From contig JAJCXR010000004.1 of the NCBI GenBank assembly GCA_029263315.1, forward strand, positions 124,001 through 188,000: 64,000 nt of DNA, written 5' to 3'. The position numbers and the translations under genes were made by a program. The notes beneath the pieces were generated by a model. That model did no database searches. It saw only the letters and a list, made by a program, of their open reading frames with translations, and was not told the DNA's origin. Shown here piece by piece: positions 41,834-50,821 of the stretch (the stretch's first letter is position 1; every line of letters starts with the position of its first letter). This DNA is from Acidobacteriota bacterium (lineage in GTDB: Bacteria > Acidobacteriota > Thermoanaerobaculia > Multivoradales > J023).

Positions 41834-44349
41834 GATCGCCCTAGGACTTTGGCGGCTTCCGACAGCACCCCTTGTAGAGCTTCCATCCGCACCGGCTTGG
41901 AGAGGAAGGCGTCCATGCCCACGTCCATGGCCTTCAACCGATCTTCGTGCTGGGCGCTGGCGGTATAGGCCACGAGGTAGGGTTGGCCTCGGCCTTCCAG
42001 GACGCCGCGGTCATCCGGCTGCGAGGCTCGGATGCAGCGCGCCACCTCAAAGCCGTCCAAGTCCGGCATGTGGAGATCCAAGAGCACGACATCGAGCTGT
42101 TCATTGCGCAGCGCTTCGAGAACCCCCGTGCCGCCTCCGACGGCCCGACCTTGACAGCCCAGACGGGCCAGCATCTTCAAGGTGACGATGCGATTGACTT
42201 CGTTGTCTTCCGCCAGTAAAACCCGCAGACCGGACAGGTCGGGGGAGGTGGTGGCTTGCGGCACAGGCGTGCCGTCGTCACCCTGGGCGAGGGGCACCGA
42301 TGGACGGGCTGAGGTGGGCAGGGTGGCGCTGCGCATCGGTATTTCGAAGCTAAAAGTAGAGCCTTGTCCCACCGTGCTTGCTACCTCCAAACGGCCGCCC
42401 ATGGAATCGACCAAGCGCTGACAGATGGCCAAGCCGAGGCCGGCCCCACCGTGGCGCCGGGTGGAGGAGCTATCGACCTGGAAAAAGGGGTCGAATAGCT
42501 GCCTGCGTGCCGATTCAGCAATGCCCATGCCGGTGTCCTGGACCGCAAAGCGGAGCACCCCATCCAGCGCCGAGACGGCGACCACTATGGAACCGTCGTC
42601 GGTGAACTTGAGGGCATTGCCCACCAGGTTGATCAGCACTTGGCGCAGCCGCAGGGAATCACCGAGGATGCTTTGGGGGACGGTCTCGTCCAGCTCGGCG
42701 CGCAGGGCGAGGCCCTTTTGTTGTGCTTGGGGGCTGAATAGCTCGATGACCTGCTGCACCATCGGTCGCACCGCCATGGGTTTTTCGTCGAGGTACAGCC
42801 GGCCGGATTCGATACGGGACAAATCCAGCACTTCGTCGATCAAGTGCAATAATGCCAAGGCGCTGCCTTTCAGGGTGCCGACCATCTGCCGCTCACGGTC
42901 GGGCAAGGCGGGGGTATCGAGCAACTCCGAGAACCCGATGATGGCGTTCATCGGAGTCCGCAGCTCGTGGCTCATGGTGGCCAGAAAGGCGCTCTTGGCG
43001 TGACTGGCGGCCAGCGCCGCCTGCTCCGATCGGCGGAGCTCCCGGGTGCGCTCCTGGACCCGATCCTCCAACTCTAGAGTCAAGGTCTCCAACTCCCGAC
43101 CTTCGTGGGCGATACGCCTGGCCAAGAACAGGGAAGCGCCAGCAAATATCAGCAGCAGACCGCAAGCGAAAAGCAGCGTTTCGGTGCTTGCTGACAACCT
43201 CGCCTTGCTCACTTGGGCGAGCACCATCAAGACCCAACCCAAGGCCGAGACCAACAGCACGGCGGCGCCCTCGACCCGATGTCGGACGGCGTCCAAGCCG
43301 GCCCACAGGGCCATGGCGCCTGAGGTGAGGATCCAAAGACCGAAGACGAGGCCGAAATAGGCCAATAGGGCCGGGGATTGATAGAACACCAGAGCGGGTA
43401 GCAATCCGGCCGGTAGCCAGCGGACGCTGAGCGGCAGGTTCTCCCGTCGCAGGGTGGCGAGAAAGAAGACCAAGAAGGTCACCATGCCGCTGGCCGCCAG
43501 TAAGTTCAGCGACCGCGCCACCGAAACTTGCCAGAGACTGAGTTGGGTCCACCGCAGCGCCGACTCGAGAAGGCCGTTGGCGGCGAAGCAGAAGGCGAAG
43601 AGACTGAACCAGAGATTGCCCCGGTGTCGACGATGGAAGAGGTAGATCAGGCCGTGCAGGATGGCGAAACCCAGGGCCAAGGAGCCGCCACCGATGTTGA
43701 GCAGCATGTGAAGGAGCCGAAGGCTGGTCACCTCGTCGACGGCCCGCTGCGGCAAATCGATGCTGAGACGGAAGCCAGCTCCCCGATCGTTGGTCAGCCA
43801 GGGGGCAAACCGCGAATTGGCGACGGCAGTGCTCGAGTAGCGCAAGAGGATTTCGTGGCGACCGGGACGGGCGAAGACGATGCTGAGGGGAGCCCCCTTG
43901 GGATCGTAAATCTTTTCCTCGGCGGAGTCGGCCGCTGGATGGCCGTAGGTGGCCACCAACTCACCGTCGATGAAGACCTCCGAGGCACCGGCCTGCTGGA
44001 GACGCAAAGCCAGCACGGAGCCGGTCAGCTCCTGGGGGATTTCGATGGCTAGACGGAACCAGCCGAGCCCAGACCAGTCAGGGGGAAATTGCCCGGCTTG
44101 GTCGAAGGTCGTCTGCAGCGGGCGCCAAGCCTCCGCGGCGGGGGCCGGGGGTTGGGGTGTCGCCGGGTGGAAATGCCATCCTCGATCCAGTTCTACCGGA
44201 CCTTGGCGCAGGAGATCCGCAGAGAGGCCAGGGGCTACCTCCGTGCCTTGGGCTGCCCAGCCGAAGAGCAGCAGGCAGGCGCAACCTACGATGGCGAAAA
44301 ACGATCGTTTGACGGTGACTCTCCTCGGGGCCCGCAGGATATTTGGCAT
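41809..44349 (-). CDS. Hybrid sensor histidine kinase with 7TM-DISM-type input and receiver domain
   Basis: 846 residues. A signal peptide (about 10-35) leads a periplasmic jelly-roll input domain (about 36-200). Seven hydrophobic helices (about 205-415) follow, as in 7TMR-DISM proteins, then a coiled coil. The HisKA box has H461 in S-H-E-L-R-T-P-M-N-A, and the ATPase domain has N, G1 (D-T-G-M-G-I) and G2 (G-G-A-G-L-G-L) boxes. The C-terminal receiver has D758 in L-L-D-L-H-M-P-D-L-D-G and the K-P lysine. Phosphate would pass His to Asp in the same chain; no separate output regulator is adjacent. The neighbour at its 3' end is the B12 sensor. Confidence 0.93.
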   Translation of the reverse strand: MPNILRAPRRVTVKRSFFAIVGCACLLLFGWAAQGTEVAPGLSADLLRQGPVELDRGWHFHPATPQPPAPAAEAWRPLQTTFDQAGQFPPDWSGLGWFRLAIEIPQELTGSVLALRLQQAGASEVFIDGELVATYGHPAADSAEEKIYDPKGAPLSIVFARPGRHEILLRYSSTAVANSRFAPWLTNDRGAGFRLSIDLPQRAVDEVTSLRLLHMLLNIGGGSLALGFAILHGLIYLFHRRHRGNLWFSLFAFCFAANGLLESALRWTQLSLWQVSVARSLNLLAASGMVTFLVFFLATLRRENLPLSVRWLPAGLLPALVFYQSPALLAYFGLVFGLWILTSGAMALWAGLDAVRHRVEGAAVLLVSALGWVLMVLAQVSKARLSASTETLLFACGLLLIFAGASLFLARRIAHEGRELETLTLELEDRVQERTRELRRSEQAALAASHAKSAFLATMSHELRTPMNAIIGFSELLDTPALPDRERQMVGTLKGSALALLHLIDEVLDLSRIESGRLYLDEKPMAVRPMVQQVIELFSPQAQQKGLALRAELDETVPQSILGDSLRLRQVLINLVGNALKFTDDGSIVVAVSALDGVLRFAVQDTGMGIAESARRQLFDPFFQVDSSSTRRHGGAGLGLAICQRLVDSMGGRLEVASTVGQGSTFSFEIPMRSATLPTSARPSVPLAQGDDGTPVPQATTSPDLSGLRVLLAEDNEVNRIVTLKMLARLGCQGRAVGGGTGVLEALRNEQLDVVLLDLHMPDLDGFEVARCIRASQPDDRGVLEGRGQPYLVAYTASAQHEDRLKAMDVGMDAFLSKPVRMEALQGVLSEAAKVLGRSQGVAKPT

Positions 44350-44602
44350 TCTTCGTAGAAGACGAGATCAGGTCAATCTCAGGGGGAGCGGAGCTGATCC
44401 GGGCCGAGGTCGGAGCACCGCAGAGTGAGTATAGCAAGAGCCGATTAACGGGGACGCCACGGGGTGAGAGATTTCTTTACGACGGCTTTACAGGGACGGG
44501 AGAGCTGTCGGCAGGAGGCCGACGTAGGATACGACACATCTTCCTCGGCGTGATTGGCCGAGATCCAAGTCGTGACGACCACATTACCCTAGGAGTTTCA
44601 AT

Positions 44603-44647
44603 ATGTTGCCTTCCAGAGTGTTGCCTTCCAGAATGTTGCCTTCCAGA
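44603..44647 (+). repeat. Three 15-bp tandem repeats beginning at the start codon
   Basis: ATGTTGCCTTCCAGA at 44603-44617 and 44633-44647, and the same with GTG at 44618-44632. Every unit begins with a possible start codon in frame. Only the first is next to the AGGAG. Same arrangement as in the sulfotransferase gene at 13311-13355. Confidence 0.92.
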
Positions 44648-45166
44648 CGCTTCCTGTCCGCTCTCTTCGTCTTGCTCGCCATGGCATTGGCGATGTCGCC
44701 CCTCTACGCCCAGCGGGCCGACGACAGTGAGCGCAAGAGCAAGAATGCCAGCGCCGAAGGTACCATCGACGGTGTCGAGGTTCGCATCGACTACGGCGCG
44801 CCCCATACCCGTGACCGGGAAGTCTGGGGCGGTCTCGTGCCCTACGACCAGGTTTGGCGCACCGGAGCCGACGAAGCCACCACCATCACTTTTTCCGCCG
44901 ATGTCACCATCGAAGGGCAGAAACTGGCGGCCGGTACCTATTCCCTTTTCACCATTCCCAGCGAAGGGCAATGGACATTCATCTTCAACCGTGTGGCCAA
45001 GCAGTGGGGGCACTACAAGTATGACGCTGCGGAAGATGCCCTGCGGGTCGAGGTGAACGCCCAGGAGCACGAGAAGGCGGAGGTGCTCACCTTCGCCATC
45101 GAAGATGACATGGTGATGTTGCACTGGGACACCCTGGCAGTGGGTTTCCAGGTGGCCAAGGGCTGA
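44603..45166 (+). CDS. Secreted DUF2911 protein
   Basis: 187 residues from ATG 44603-44605, AGGAG seven bases upstream. After an N-terminal triple repeat (MLPSR, VLPSR, MLPSR) comes a signal peptide ending …S-P-L-Y-A-Q. The mature part has the DUF2911 features: V-E-V-R-I-D-Y-G-A-P, R-E-V-W-G-G-L-V-P-Y-D-Q-V-W-R-T-G-A-D-E-A-T, L-A-A-G-T-Y-S-L-F-T-I-P, and a final W-D-T-L-A-V-G-F. Exported, of unknown function. Monocistronic. Confidence 0.9.
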   Translation: MLPSRVLPSRMLPSRRFLSALFVLLAMALAMSPLYAQRADDSERKSKNASAEGTIDGVEVRIDYGAPHTRDREVWGGLVPYDQVWRTGADEATTITFSADVTIEGQKLAAGTYSLFTIPSEGQWTFIFNRVAKQWGHYKYDAAEDALRVEVNAQEHEKAEVLTFAIEDDMVMLHWDTLAVGFQVAKG

Positions 45167-45252
45167 TTCCTCTCGTTTTCAGCGCTTCTTCTACGGAGGG
45201 TTCCACGGGCTGGAGCCCCTGAGCGTGAGCTCAGTAGGAATGCAGTAGGCAT

Positions 45253-47667
45253 TCAGTACGAATAGAGTAAGAGCGCATCGATGGCGAGGCCTTTGTGGGC
45301 CTCGCCGTCCTCATCGCGAAGCTGCAAGACCGCCCGTTGGCCCCGCCACGCCTTGACCCCCCAGCGCAGCATGCGCAGTTGACCGCTGTCAGTTCCTTTG
45401 AAGGCCCGCACGCGCTCTCCGTGGACCCACAAGCTGAGCGATGTCTCCGGGCCTGCGAGGTCGTAGACCATCATCTGCAGACGATCCTCGCTCAAGGTGA
45501 ACGGCCGGCTGAAATACCGTCGTGGTGCCGCGGTGCCCAAGCTGCTGGCCACCCGCAGGCCTTGGGTCTGCTGAAAACCGAAGCGCAAACCCAGGTCGTG
45601 ATTGCTCTGCACCGGCGAGCCGCGGTCGCGGGCTGCAAGGTCATTTGAGGGGATGCCGCCTTCCAGGGGGGCGCCGCCGTCGCCGCTCGCCCGATCGGCC
45701 TTGCCCGTCTCGGAAGGCCGCCAGAAAGCCCTCCCGTCGGGGGACTCGAAGTCCTGCAGCAGCTGCTGCGAAGCGTAGCGATGCAAACGCAGATCCGCGA
45801 AGCTGAGGGCTCCCTGTTCGGAGTCCGCATCCTGTAGCCGCAGACGCCCCCGGCGACCACGCCACGGATAGAGGGTGAGGATTTCCTTCCCCGCCTGAGC
45901 TGAGCGGCCGTCACCGTTCAACTGCCAGAGGACGGTATCGTCCACCAGCATTTCGAGCTGCGTCTGTCGGGAGTTGGCCCCGAAAACAAAGCTGATCTCA
46001 TCAAAATCGATGGTCTTGGCGGCGGTCCAGGCGATGCCCGTACCGGCGGCGCTGTCGAAGGGCTGGCCGATCACCCGCCAGCCGCCCTTGGGCGACTCCG
46101 TCGCCCCGCCGGGGGCAGGGCTCGGCGAGGTGGCGTCGGGAGGAGAAGTCTGCCCCAGCCAAGGGGCTCGCATGGCGGCGCTGCGTTCCGCATAGAGCTT
46201 GTGGCTGATGAACAAGGCCAAATTGGGCATGCCTTCGGAGACTTTCCGATAGCGTGCGGTGAGCTGGGGCGCCAGGCTCGGACGTTCCTGCTTGAGCACC
46301 AAGAAATCGGGCTCGAAATGATCGATCAGCTCAAAGAGACCGGAGCGCCGGTTGCGAGGACCGTGGAAGTAGATGCCCTTGGTCACCAGGCCCGCCGCGT
46401 CGATGGCCCGCTGGCCGGTGTGGAAGGTCAGGAATCCCGGCTCATGGGTGAGGATGCTGGTATCGCTCAGATCGCGCTCCAGGATCCAATCGGCGAATTG
46501 GCGGTAGGAGGTGATGCGTCCCGGCGGCCCCCCGGTCTCGTGAAGCCGTCCTTCCCTTGCGGCGCTCAACGGAATGGCCACGGCGCTGGCGACGGTGAGC
46601 AGCAGGGCCCCCGTTTGCCTCCACTGCCGGGGTACCGGGCGTAGGAATTCCCCCCAAGCGGCGACGGCGAAGACGAGAAAACAATAGAGGCTGGGCATCT
46701 GGTACCAGTGATGATCCTTCGGCGGGCCGATGATGGCGTAGCCGCTGAACAACAGTGTGGTGATGGCTGGCCACATCCACAAACTGGGATGACGTCGGGT
46801 CAGGCGTCGACCCAATAGCAAGCTGGGTAGCACCAGGAGTAGCCAGATGAGGTACCGCCATTGCCAAGGGGGCAGGCTCCAGCGGTAGTGCAGCGGGCTG
46901 AACAACGCCACTTGTAGATTGCGCCAGGCCGAGAGCACATAGGAGCCGATGCTGCTGTCCCCGGCCTTGGCGCCCAACGTATTGGGCAGGGGCGACCCGA
47001 AGTAGAGCCAGGCGAAGAGCAGCCATAGGCCGAAGATGCCGCAGGTGATGAAGGCTTCAGACCAGGGCGGACGTCGGCGTCGCGACCACAGGTAAAGGCC
47101 GATGACAAAGGCGATGACCACGCCGTCGTAGCGGGTCAGGCAAGTGAGGCCGAGTAAGATCCCCATGAGCCAAGGGGATTTACCGTCCGGGTGCTTGGCG
47201 GCCCAAGATACGGAAGCGACGATGAGCAAGATGTAGAGGGCGGTCTCCATGCCGAAGAAGCGCAGGGTTCCACCGGCCCCCCAGGCGGCGAGCAGGGCGA
47301 AGATGACGCCGGCGTTGGCCAAACCCTTGGCCGCCAGGTGACGGGCGACGATCCAGCCGCTGCCCGATAGGCAGATGGCATAGACCCAGCCCCCGGCGTC
47401 GACGACGCTGAGACCGAGCCGAGTGAGGGCGGCCAACAGCAGGGTGTAGAGGGCGGAGGATGCACCCAAGACGCGCTCGCCGGGGTTGAACACCATGCCC
47501 ATCCCGCGGGCCAAGTGGTCGGCATAGCGATAGGTGATGAAAGCGTCTTCGAAGTAGAAATGGCGATGGGCCAGAAAGTTGGCGACCGCAGCGATGCCCA
47601 GGCACAGCAGGAGGGCGCCATCGCGGAGCTGTTCTAGACGGGGTGGCTCGAAACGTTGATCTGACAT
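45253..47667 (-). CDS. GT-C-type membrane glycosyltransferase with large C-terminal extracytoplasmic region
   Basis: About 804 residues from ATG 47665-47667; ATG 47677-47679 is equally possible. About ten membrane helices occupy residues 15-400. The first extracytoplasmic loop has F-E-D-A-F-I-T-Y-R-Y-A-D-H-L-A-R-G, with the acidic residues expected for a polyprenyl-phosphate-sugar-dependent GT-C enzyme; F-N-P-G-E-R-V-x-G-x-S-S follows, as in arabinofuranosyltransferase-like proteins. Residues 400-804 are soluble, with jelly-roll-like beta segments. Acceptor unknown. It follows the radical SAM gene on the same strand and may act on an exported product. Confidence 0.82.
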   Translation of the reverse strand: MSDQRFEPPRLEQLRDGALLLCLGIAAVANFLAHRHFYFEDAFITYRYADHLARGMGMVFNPGERVLGASSALYTLLLAALTRLGLSVVDAGGWVYAICLSGSGWIVARHLAAKGLANAGVIFALLAAWGAGGTLRFFGMETALYILLIVASVSWAAKHPDGKSPWLMGILLGLTCLTRYDGVVIAFVIGLYLWSRRRRPPWSEAFITCGIFGLWLLFAWLYFGSPLPNTLGAKAGDSSIGSYVLSAWRNLQVALFSPLHYRWSLPPWQWRYLIWLLLVLPSLLLGRRLTRRHPSLWMWPAITTLLFSGYAIIGPPKDHHWYQMPSLYCFLVFAVAAWGEFLRPVPRQWRQTGALLLTVASAVAIPLSAAREGRLHETGGPPGRITSYRQFADWILERDLSDTSILTHEPGFLTFHTGQRAIDAAGLVTKGIYFHGPRNRRSGLFELIDHFEPDFLVLKQERPSLAPQLTARYRKVSEGMPNLALFISHKLYAERSAAMRAPWLGQTSPPDATSPSPAPGGATESPKGGWRVIGQPFDSAAGTGIAWTAAKTIDFDEISFVFGANSRQTQLEMLVDDTVLWQLNGDGRSAQAGKEILTLYPWRGRRGRLRLQDADSEQGALSFADLRLHRYASQQLLQDFESPDGRAFWRPSETGKADRASGDGGAPLEGGIPSNDLAARDRGSPVQSNHDLGLRFGFQQTQGLRVASSLGTAAPRRYFSRPFTLSEDRLQMMVYDLAGPETSLSLWVHGERVRAFKGTDSGQLRMLRWGVKAWRGQRAVLQLRDEDGEAHKGLAIDALLLYSY

Positions 47668-47758
47668 CTGCCGGCCCATGGTGACGATCGGAGTATGGAG
47701 TTTTGGAAATGGACGCTGGATGGATGAAGCGAGCCATTCTCCACGAACAGCAAGCGCC

Positions 47759-48919
47759 TCAGGGCAGGATGGGCAGCAGCGGTTTCTTGCCCGGCGCCGC
47801 GGCATCTTCTGCTGGGGTACCCTCCGCCAGCTGGTGAGCCACATCGGCCCGGCGGCGGGCCGAATCGTAAATGCCGAAGGGGCTGCCGGTTTCCTGGACG
47901 GCGGAGCCGGGGCAGAAGTTGAGGCCTTGGCCCCATGCCCCGTGCACGGCGAGGGTCTCCTTGACCTGCTCGTTGAGCCGTCGGATGTGATCGAGCTGGC
48001 CCGAGCTGCGCCAGATCTCGGTGATCGACTGCTGATGCAAGTTGCCGACGGCATGCCGCCACTGGACGCAGGGAAAGACATTGCCGTAAGGATCGATGGC
48101 GACACCCCCGGAGCCGGCTCCGCAGTGTTTCTTTTGGCCCGCCACGTTGGCGGGCATCATCTCATCCCCTTGCCGTCCGATGGTGATCTGCGGCGCCGTT
48201 GACGAGGCTGCACCGGCTTCTCGGCTCGACGCCTCGGCGGCGGCGGCCCGCTGTCCGATCTGCTGCTGGATGGCTAGTAGGCGCTCCACCCCCTGGCGGC
48301 TGGGGGCGATGGAAAGAGGAGTTGTGTCGCCATCGTCACGGGGTGTCACCACCGGATCGATGTGGACCGGGTAACCCAACTCGACCGCCAGGTCCAGCAT
48401 GGCCTCGATTTCGTCCTCGTTCCAGCGGGTCAGGGTGCAATTGATCTTCACCCGCATGCCGAGCTGGCGCATTTGTCGCAGATTGTTGATCAGCTTCTGG
48501 TGGCTGCCGACGACCCGGGTTTGGCGGTCGTGGGTGGCGGCTTGGGCTCCGTGCAGGCTCACCTCCACCAGGAAGGGGTCCACTTCCTCTTGCAGCCGCT
48601 GAGCCAGGGCGCCGTGCAAGGCATGACCATTGGATTTCAAGCGGACGACAAAACCGAGCTCCCGGGCCTTGGCGCCGATGGCGAAAAATTCCGGATGGGC
48701 CAGGGGCTCACCGCCGCTGAGCACCAGATTGAAGACCTGCATGTCGGCCAGATCCCCGAATAAACTGAAATACTGGTCGAGGCCCAGGGGTTTCCCGGCC
48801 AGCTCCAAGTCGTTATAGCAGTAGAAACAGTTGAGATTGCATTTATAGGTCAGCTCCACCAGCACCGAGAAGAGGATATTCTCGCGCCAGGCTTTGTCGA
48901 CCACCGCGGCGAAGCTCAT
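47759..48919 (-). CDS. Radical SAM/SPASM peptide-modifying enzyme
   Basis: 386 residues from ATG 48917-48919, overlapping the stop of the upstream kinase gene (ATGA) and preceded by AGGAG. The SAM-cluster cysteines are C27, C31 and C34 (C-N-L-N-C-F-Y-C), and L-V-L-S-G-G-E-P-L is the usual SAM-binding strand. The C-terminal part has a SPASM-type cysteine set (C-G-A-G … D-P-Y-G-N-V-F-P-C-V-Q-W-R … F-C-P-G), as in PqqE-like enzymes that crosslink or cleave ribosomal peptides. Together with the HprK-like kinase and the 58-residue peptide at 50632, it points to a RiPP pathway. Confidence 0.9.
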   Translation of the reverse strand: MSFAAVVDKAWRENILFSVLVELTYKCNLNCFYCYNDLELAGKPLGLDQYFSLFGDLADMQVFNLVLSGGEPLAHPEFFAIGAKARELGFVVRLKSNGHALHGALAQRLQEEVDPFLVEVSLHGAQAATHDRQTRVVGSHQKLINNLRQMRQLGMRVKINCTLTRWNEDEIEAMLDLAVELGYPVHIDPVVTPRDDGDTTPLSIAPSRQGVERLLAIQQQIGQRAAAAEASSREAGAASSTAPQITIGRQGDEMMPANVAGQKKHCGAGSGGVAIDPYGNVFPCVQWRHAVGNLHQQSITEIWRSSGQLDHIRRLNEQVKETLAVHGAWGQGLNFCPGSAVQETGSPFGIYDSARRRADVAHQLAEGTPAEDAAAPGKKPLLPILP

Positions 48920-49911
48920 GATGGGGCTCCTGTGGCATGACGTAGTAGATCCCAGAAGCCGCCCGCTTTGTTGAAGGTCAAAGTCGAGGCGGGAACGTGG
49001 GCGAGAAGAGCATCGATGGTTTCCAGAAGTCTCGACGTTTGGTGCGGGTCGCCGTTGACGAAGGGTGAGCAACCGAGCAGGAGCCCGGTGGCGGCCGCCT
49101 TGCTCATCGCTTCGAGATGATTGTCGGGGCCTTTGCGCAGGGCCGTGATGCGGCGCAGCGGAAAGCGGCCGCGGGGTTTGGCTTGCTCTCGCATCTCGCC
49201 GCCGAAGGGCAGGGCTTCGATCCAAACACGGCTGCGGCCGGTGGCGTCGCGCTCTAGCCCCAAGGCATTGCCGTCGTCGCTGAGCACTAACCGTCCCTCC
49301 CGGCGGCTGATCTTGGACAGGGTGGATTTACCGTTGCCGGAGGCCCCAGGAAAAACAAAACCGTCGCCGCCATCGACGACGCCGGCACTGTGGACCAACA
49401 GTCCGCCGGTGGCCAACAGACGGTAGGCCACCAAGATACGGAAGTAATTTTCAAACAGATCGGTGAAAGCGCTCCCTTCGGTCACCGGGGTCCACAGGAT
49501 GCCCGAGAAGCCTTCGCCCCAGGAGAGGCGTCCCAACCATTGGTGGGCCGCCAGGCGGAGCCCCTGGGGCCGGTAGTCGACATCGATGAGGATTTTCCAA
49601 TCGACGCGCTCGAAGTCGAGGAAATCGGGGCGGGCCGCCCGGCGAATTTGGGTGACCACCGCGCCATCCCCGGACTCGAGCCCAGACCCTTCCTTGGCTC
49701 GATGCGCCAAGACGCGCCGTACCAAGGAGGCTTGGTTTGTCTCCAGCCCCAGAAATACGTAGGGGCCGCCCGGCAAGTCGATGGTCAAAGCCTGATCGCC
49801 CCAGGCCGTGCCTTCGCCTGCATCGGGGAAAGACTCCGGCCGAGCCATGCAAGTGGCCCCGAAGGTCATCGGCGTCGGCCAGGCGTTGAAATCGAAGGGG
49901 GGAGTCTCCAC
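48916..49911 (-). CDS. HprK-related P-loop kinase of a RiPP-type locus
   Basis: About 331 residues if started at GTG 49909-49911. The frame is open to an ATG at 50124, but that stretch is AT-richer with mixed third codon positions and no good ribosome-binding site, so I prefer the later start. The Walker A loop G-A-S-G-N-G-K-S-T is followed by L-V-L-S-D-D-G-N-A-L, the HPr kinase arrangement, preceded by L-L-V-H-S-A-G-V-V. Such HprK-like proteins recur next to SPASM radical SAM enzymes in peptide-modification loci; their reaction is unsettled. Its stop overlaps the radical SAM start. Confidence 0.8.
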   Translation of the reverse strand: METPPFDFNAWPTPMTFGATCMARPESFPDAGEGTAWGDQALTIDLPGGPYVFLGLETNQASLVRRVLAHRAKEGSGLESGDGAVVTQIRRAARPDFLDFERVDWKILIDVDYRPQGLRLAAHQWLGRLSWGEGFSGILWTPVTEGSAFTDLFENYFRILVAYRLLATGGLLVHSAGVVDGGDGFVFPGASGNGKSTLSKISRREGRLVLSDDGNALGLERDATGRSRVWIEALPFGGEMREQAKPRGRFPLRRITALRKGPDNHLEAMSKAAATGLLLGCSPFVNGDPHQTSRLLETIDALLAHVPASTLTFNKAGGFWDLLRHATGAPS

Positions 49912-50631
49912 ATGGGCCGAGTGTACCGCAAGCGAGCTTGGGGTGGAGAGGGGTTTGCAGTGCCTGGCATGCCGTTCGCTCCTTTTCGTAATGTGATTTG
50001 TAATATCAAAATGTTGGTCCGCGTTGTGGCATCCGGTCGAGTCGCTGGCGGCCGAGGAAAAGACAGATACCGGCGCCAGATTCCTTGGGGTGTAGGGTGA
50101 ATTGCCTAGGTAGTAATTCCCCATTGGGACCCCAGACTCCCCTGTGTCGAGGGGCGAATCTGGCTGTCTGTCGCTTCTATGGTCAATTCCGTGAGTCTTC
50201 TTAAGATATTGAGATTATTGGACTTATGGGATAGATAACGACTCAGATTCCAGGGCTGCCTTGGTCTGGCGTGGGAATTGCAAAAGCCACAAGGGCAACG
50301 GACGCCCATTGGACTCGTTTACAAACGGCAACTTGAGCCTATCTAATTTTTTTTTATGATTTTTTGGCTCCCTTCGGTGAGCACTATAGGACGGGTCTCC
50401 CACAAAAGAAGCTCCGAAAAGTAATACGTCGATATTTAAAGACGGCAATCACTAGCGACTGCAATTACTAAAGACGGCAATAACTAAGACGGCGACAGCT
50501 GAAGAACCCGACCGCTAACCACCCCGACAGCTGACCACCCCGATGGTGGGTTCGAGCAACGAGCTGGCGGTCACCGGTGAATCTCGACAGCCCTTCACCC
50601 GGTCATTCTCCTACAGGATCTGTACTAGCCC
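49912..50631. other. AT-richer intergenic gap upstream of the RiPP-type operon
   Basis: Contains the alternative N-terminus of the kinase frame up to 50124, a T-rich block (about 50346-50366) next to a small stem (GGCTCCCTTCGGTGAGC), and short repeated phrases around 50440-50550 (GACGGCAATNACTA, GACAGCTGA). Two short minus-strand frames (50106-50309 and 50224-50448) have no ribosome-binding site or family resemblance. The gap should hold divergent promoters for the kinase operon and the small peptide gene. Confidence 0.5.
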
Positions 50632-50808
50632 ATGGAACGCAAGGCCAACGATACATCCCTCGGTCCCTCTCCGGTCAAGGAACGGCGTCGCTATGCGAAG
50701 CCTCGGATACTGTCGTGCGAAACCCTCGAGGTTCTCGCCGCGACCTGTACCCAGCCCACCAGCAAACCGGATCCTATCCTTTGTCCTTCGGGCCCACCCC
50801 AGAGTTGA
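50632..50808 (+). CDS. Candidate RiPP precursor peptide (58 residues)
   Basis: ATG 50632-50634 to TGA 50806-50808. The first 21 residues are basic. The middle reads Y-A-K-P-R-I-L-S-C-E-T-L-E-V-L-A-A-T-C, the pattern Y-x-x-P-x-[IV]-x-S-x-E-x-[LF]-E-x-x-A-x-x-C that I know from leader regions of short ribosomal peptides in HprK/radical-SAM loci. The last about 20 residues (after C39) are Pro/Ser-rich with a second Cys at 51 and would be the core. It starts about 700 bp from the divergently transcribed kinase gene. The ribosome-binding site is weak. It ends 13 bp before the giant SdrD-type gene, whose GAGGAGG lies in between. Confidence 0.6.
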   Translation: MERKANDTSLGPSPVKERRRYAKPRILSCETLEVLAATCTQPTSKPDPILCPSGPPQS

Positions 50809-50821
50809 GGAGGCGATACTG

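Noticed and set aside
45205-45250. Short repeated phrase CAGTAGGAATG / CAGTAGGCATT near the glycosyltransferase stop
   Set aside because: Too short and degenerate to call a feature; may be a minor slippage product.
50106-50309. Small minus-strand frame as RiPP precursor
   Set aside because: No ribosome-binding site, no leader-like motif, overlaps the uncertain 5' part of the kinase frame; the plus-strand peptide at 50632 fits far better.
50341-50400. T-rich block next to a small stem as terminator or riboswitch
   Set aside because: The T-run is on the wrong side of the stem for termination in either useful direction, and no riboswitch core is recognisable.
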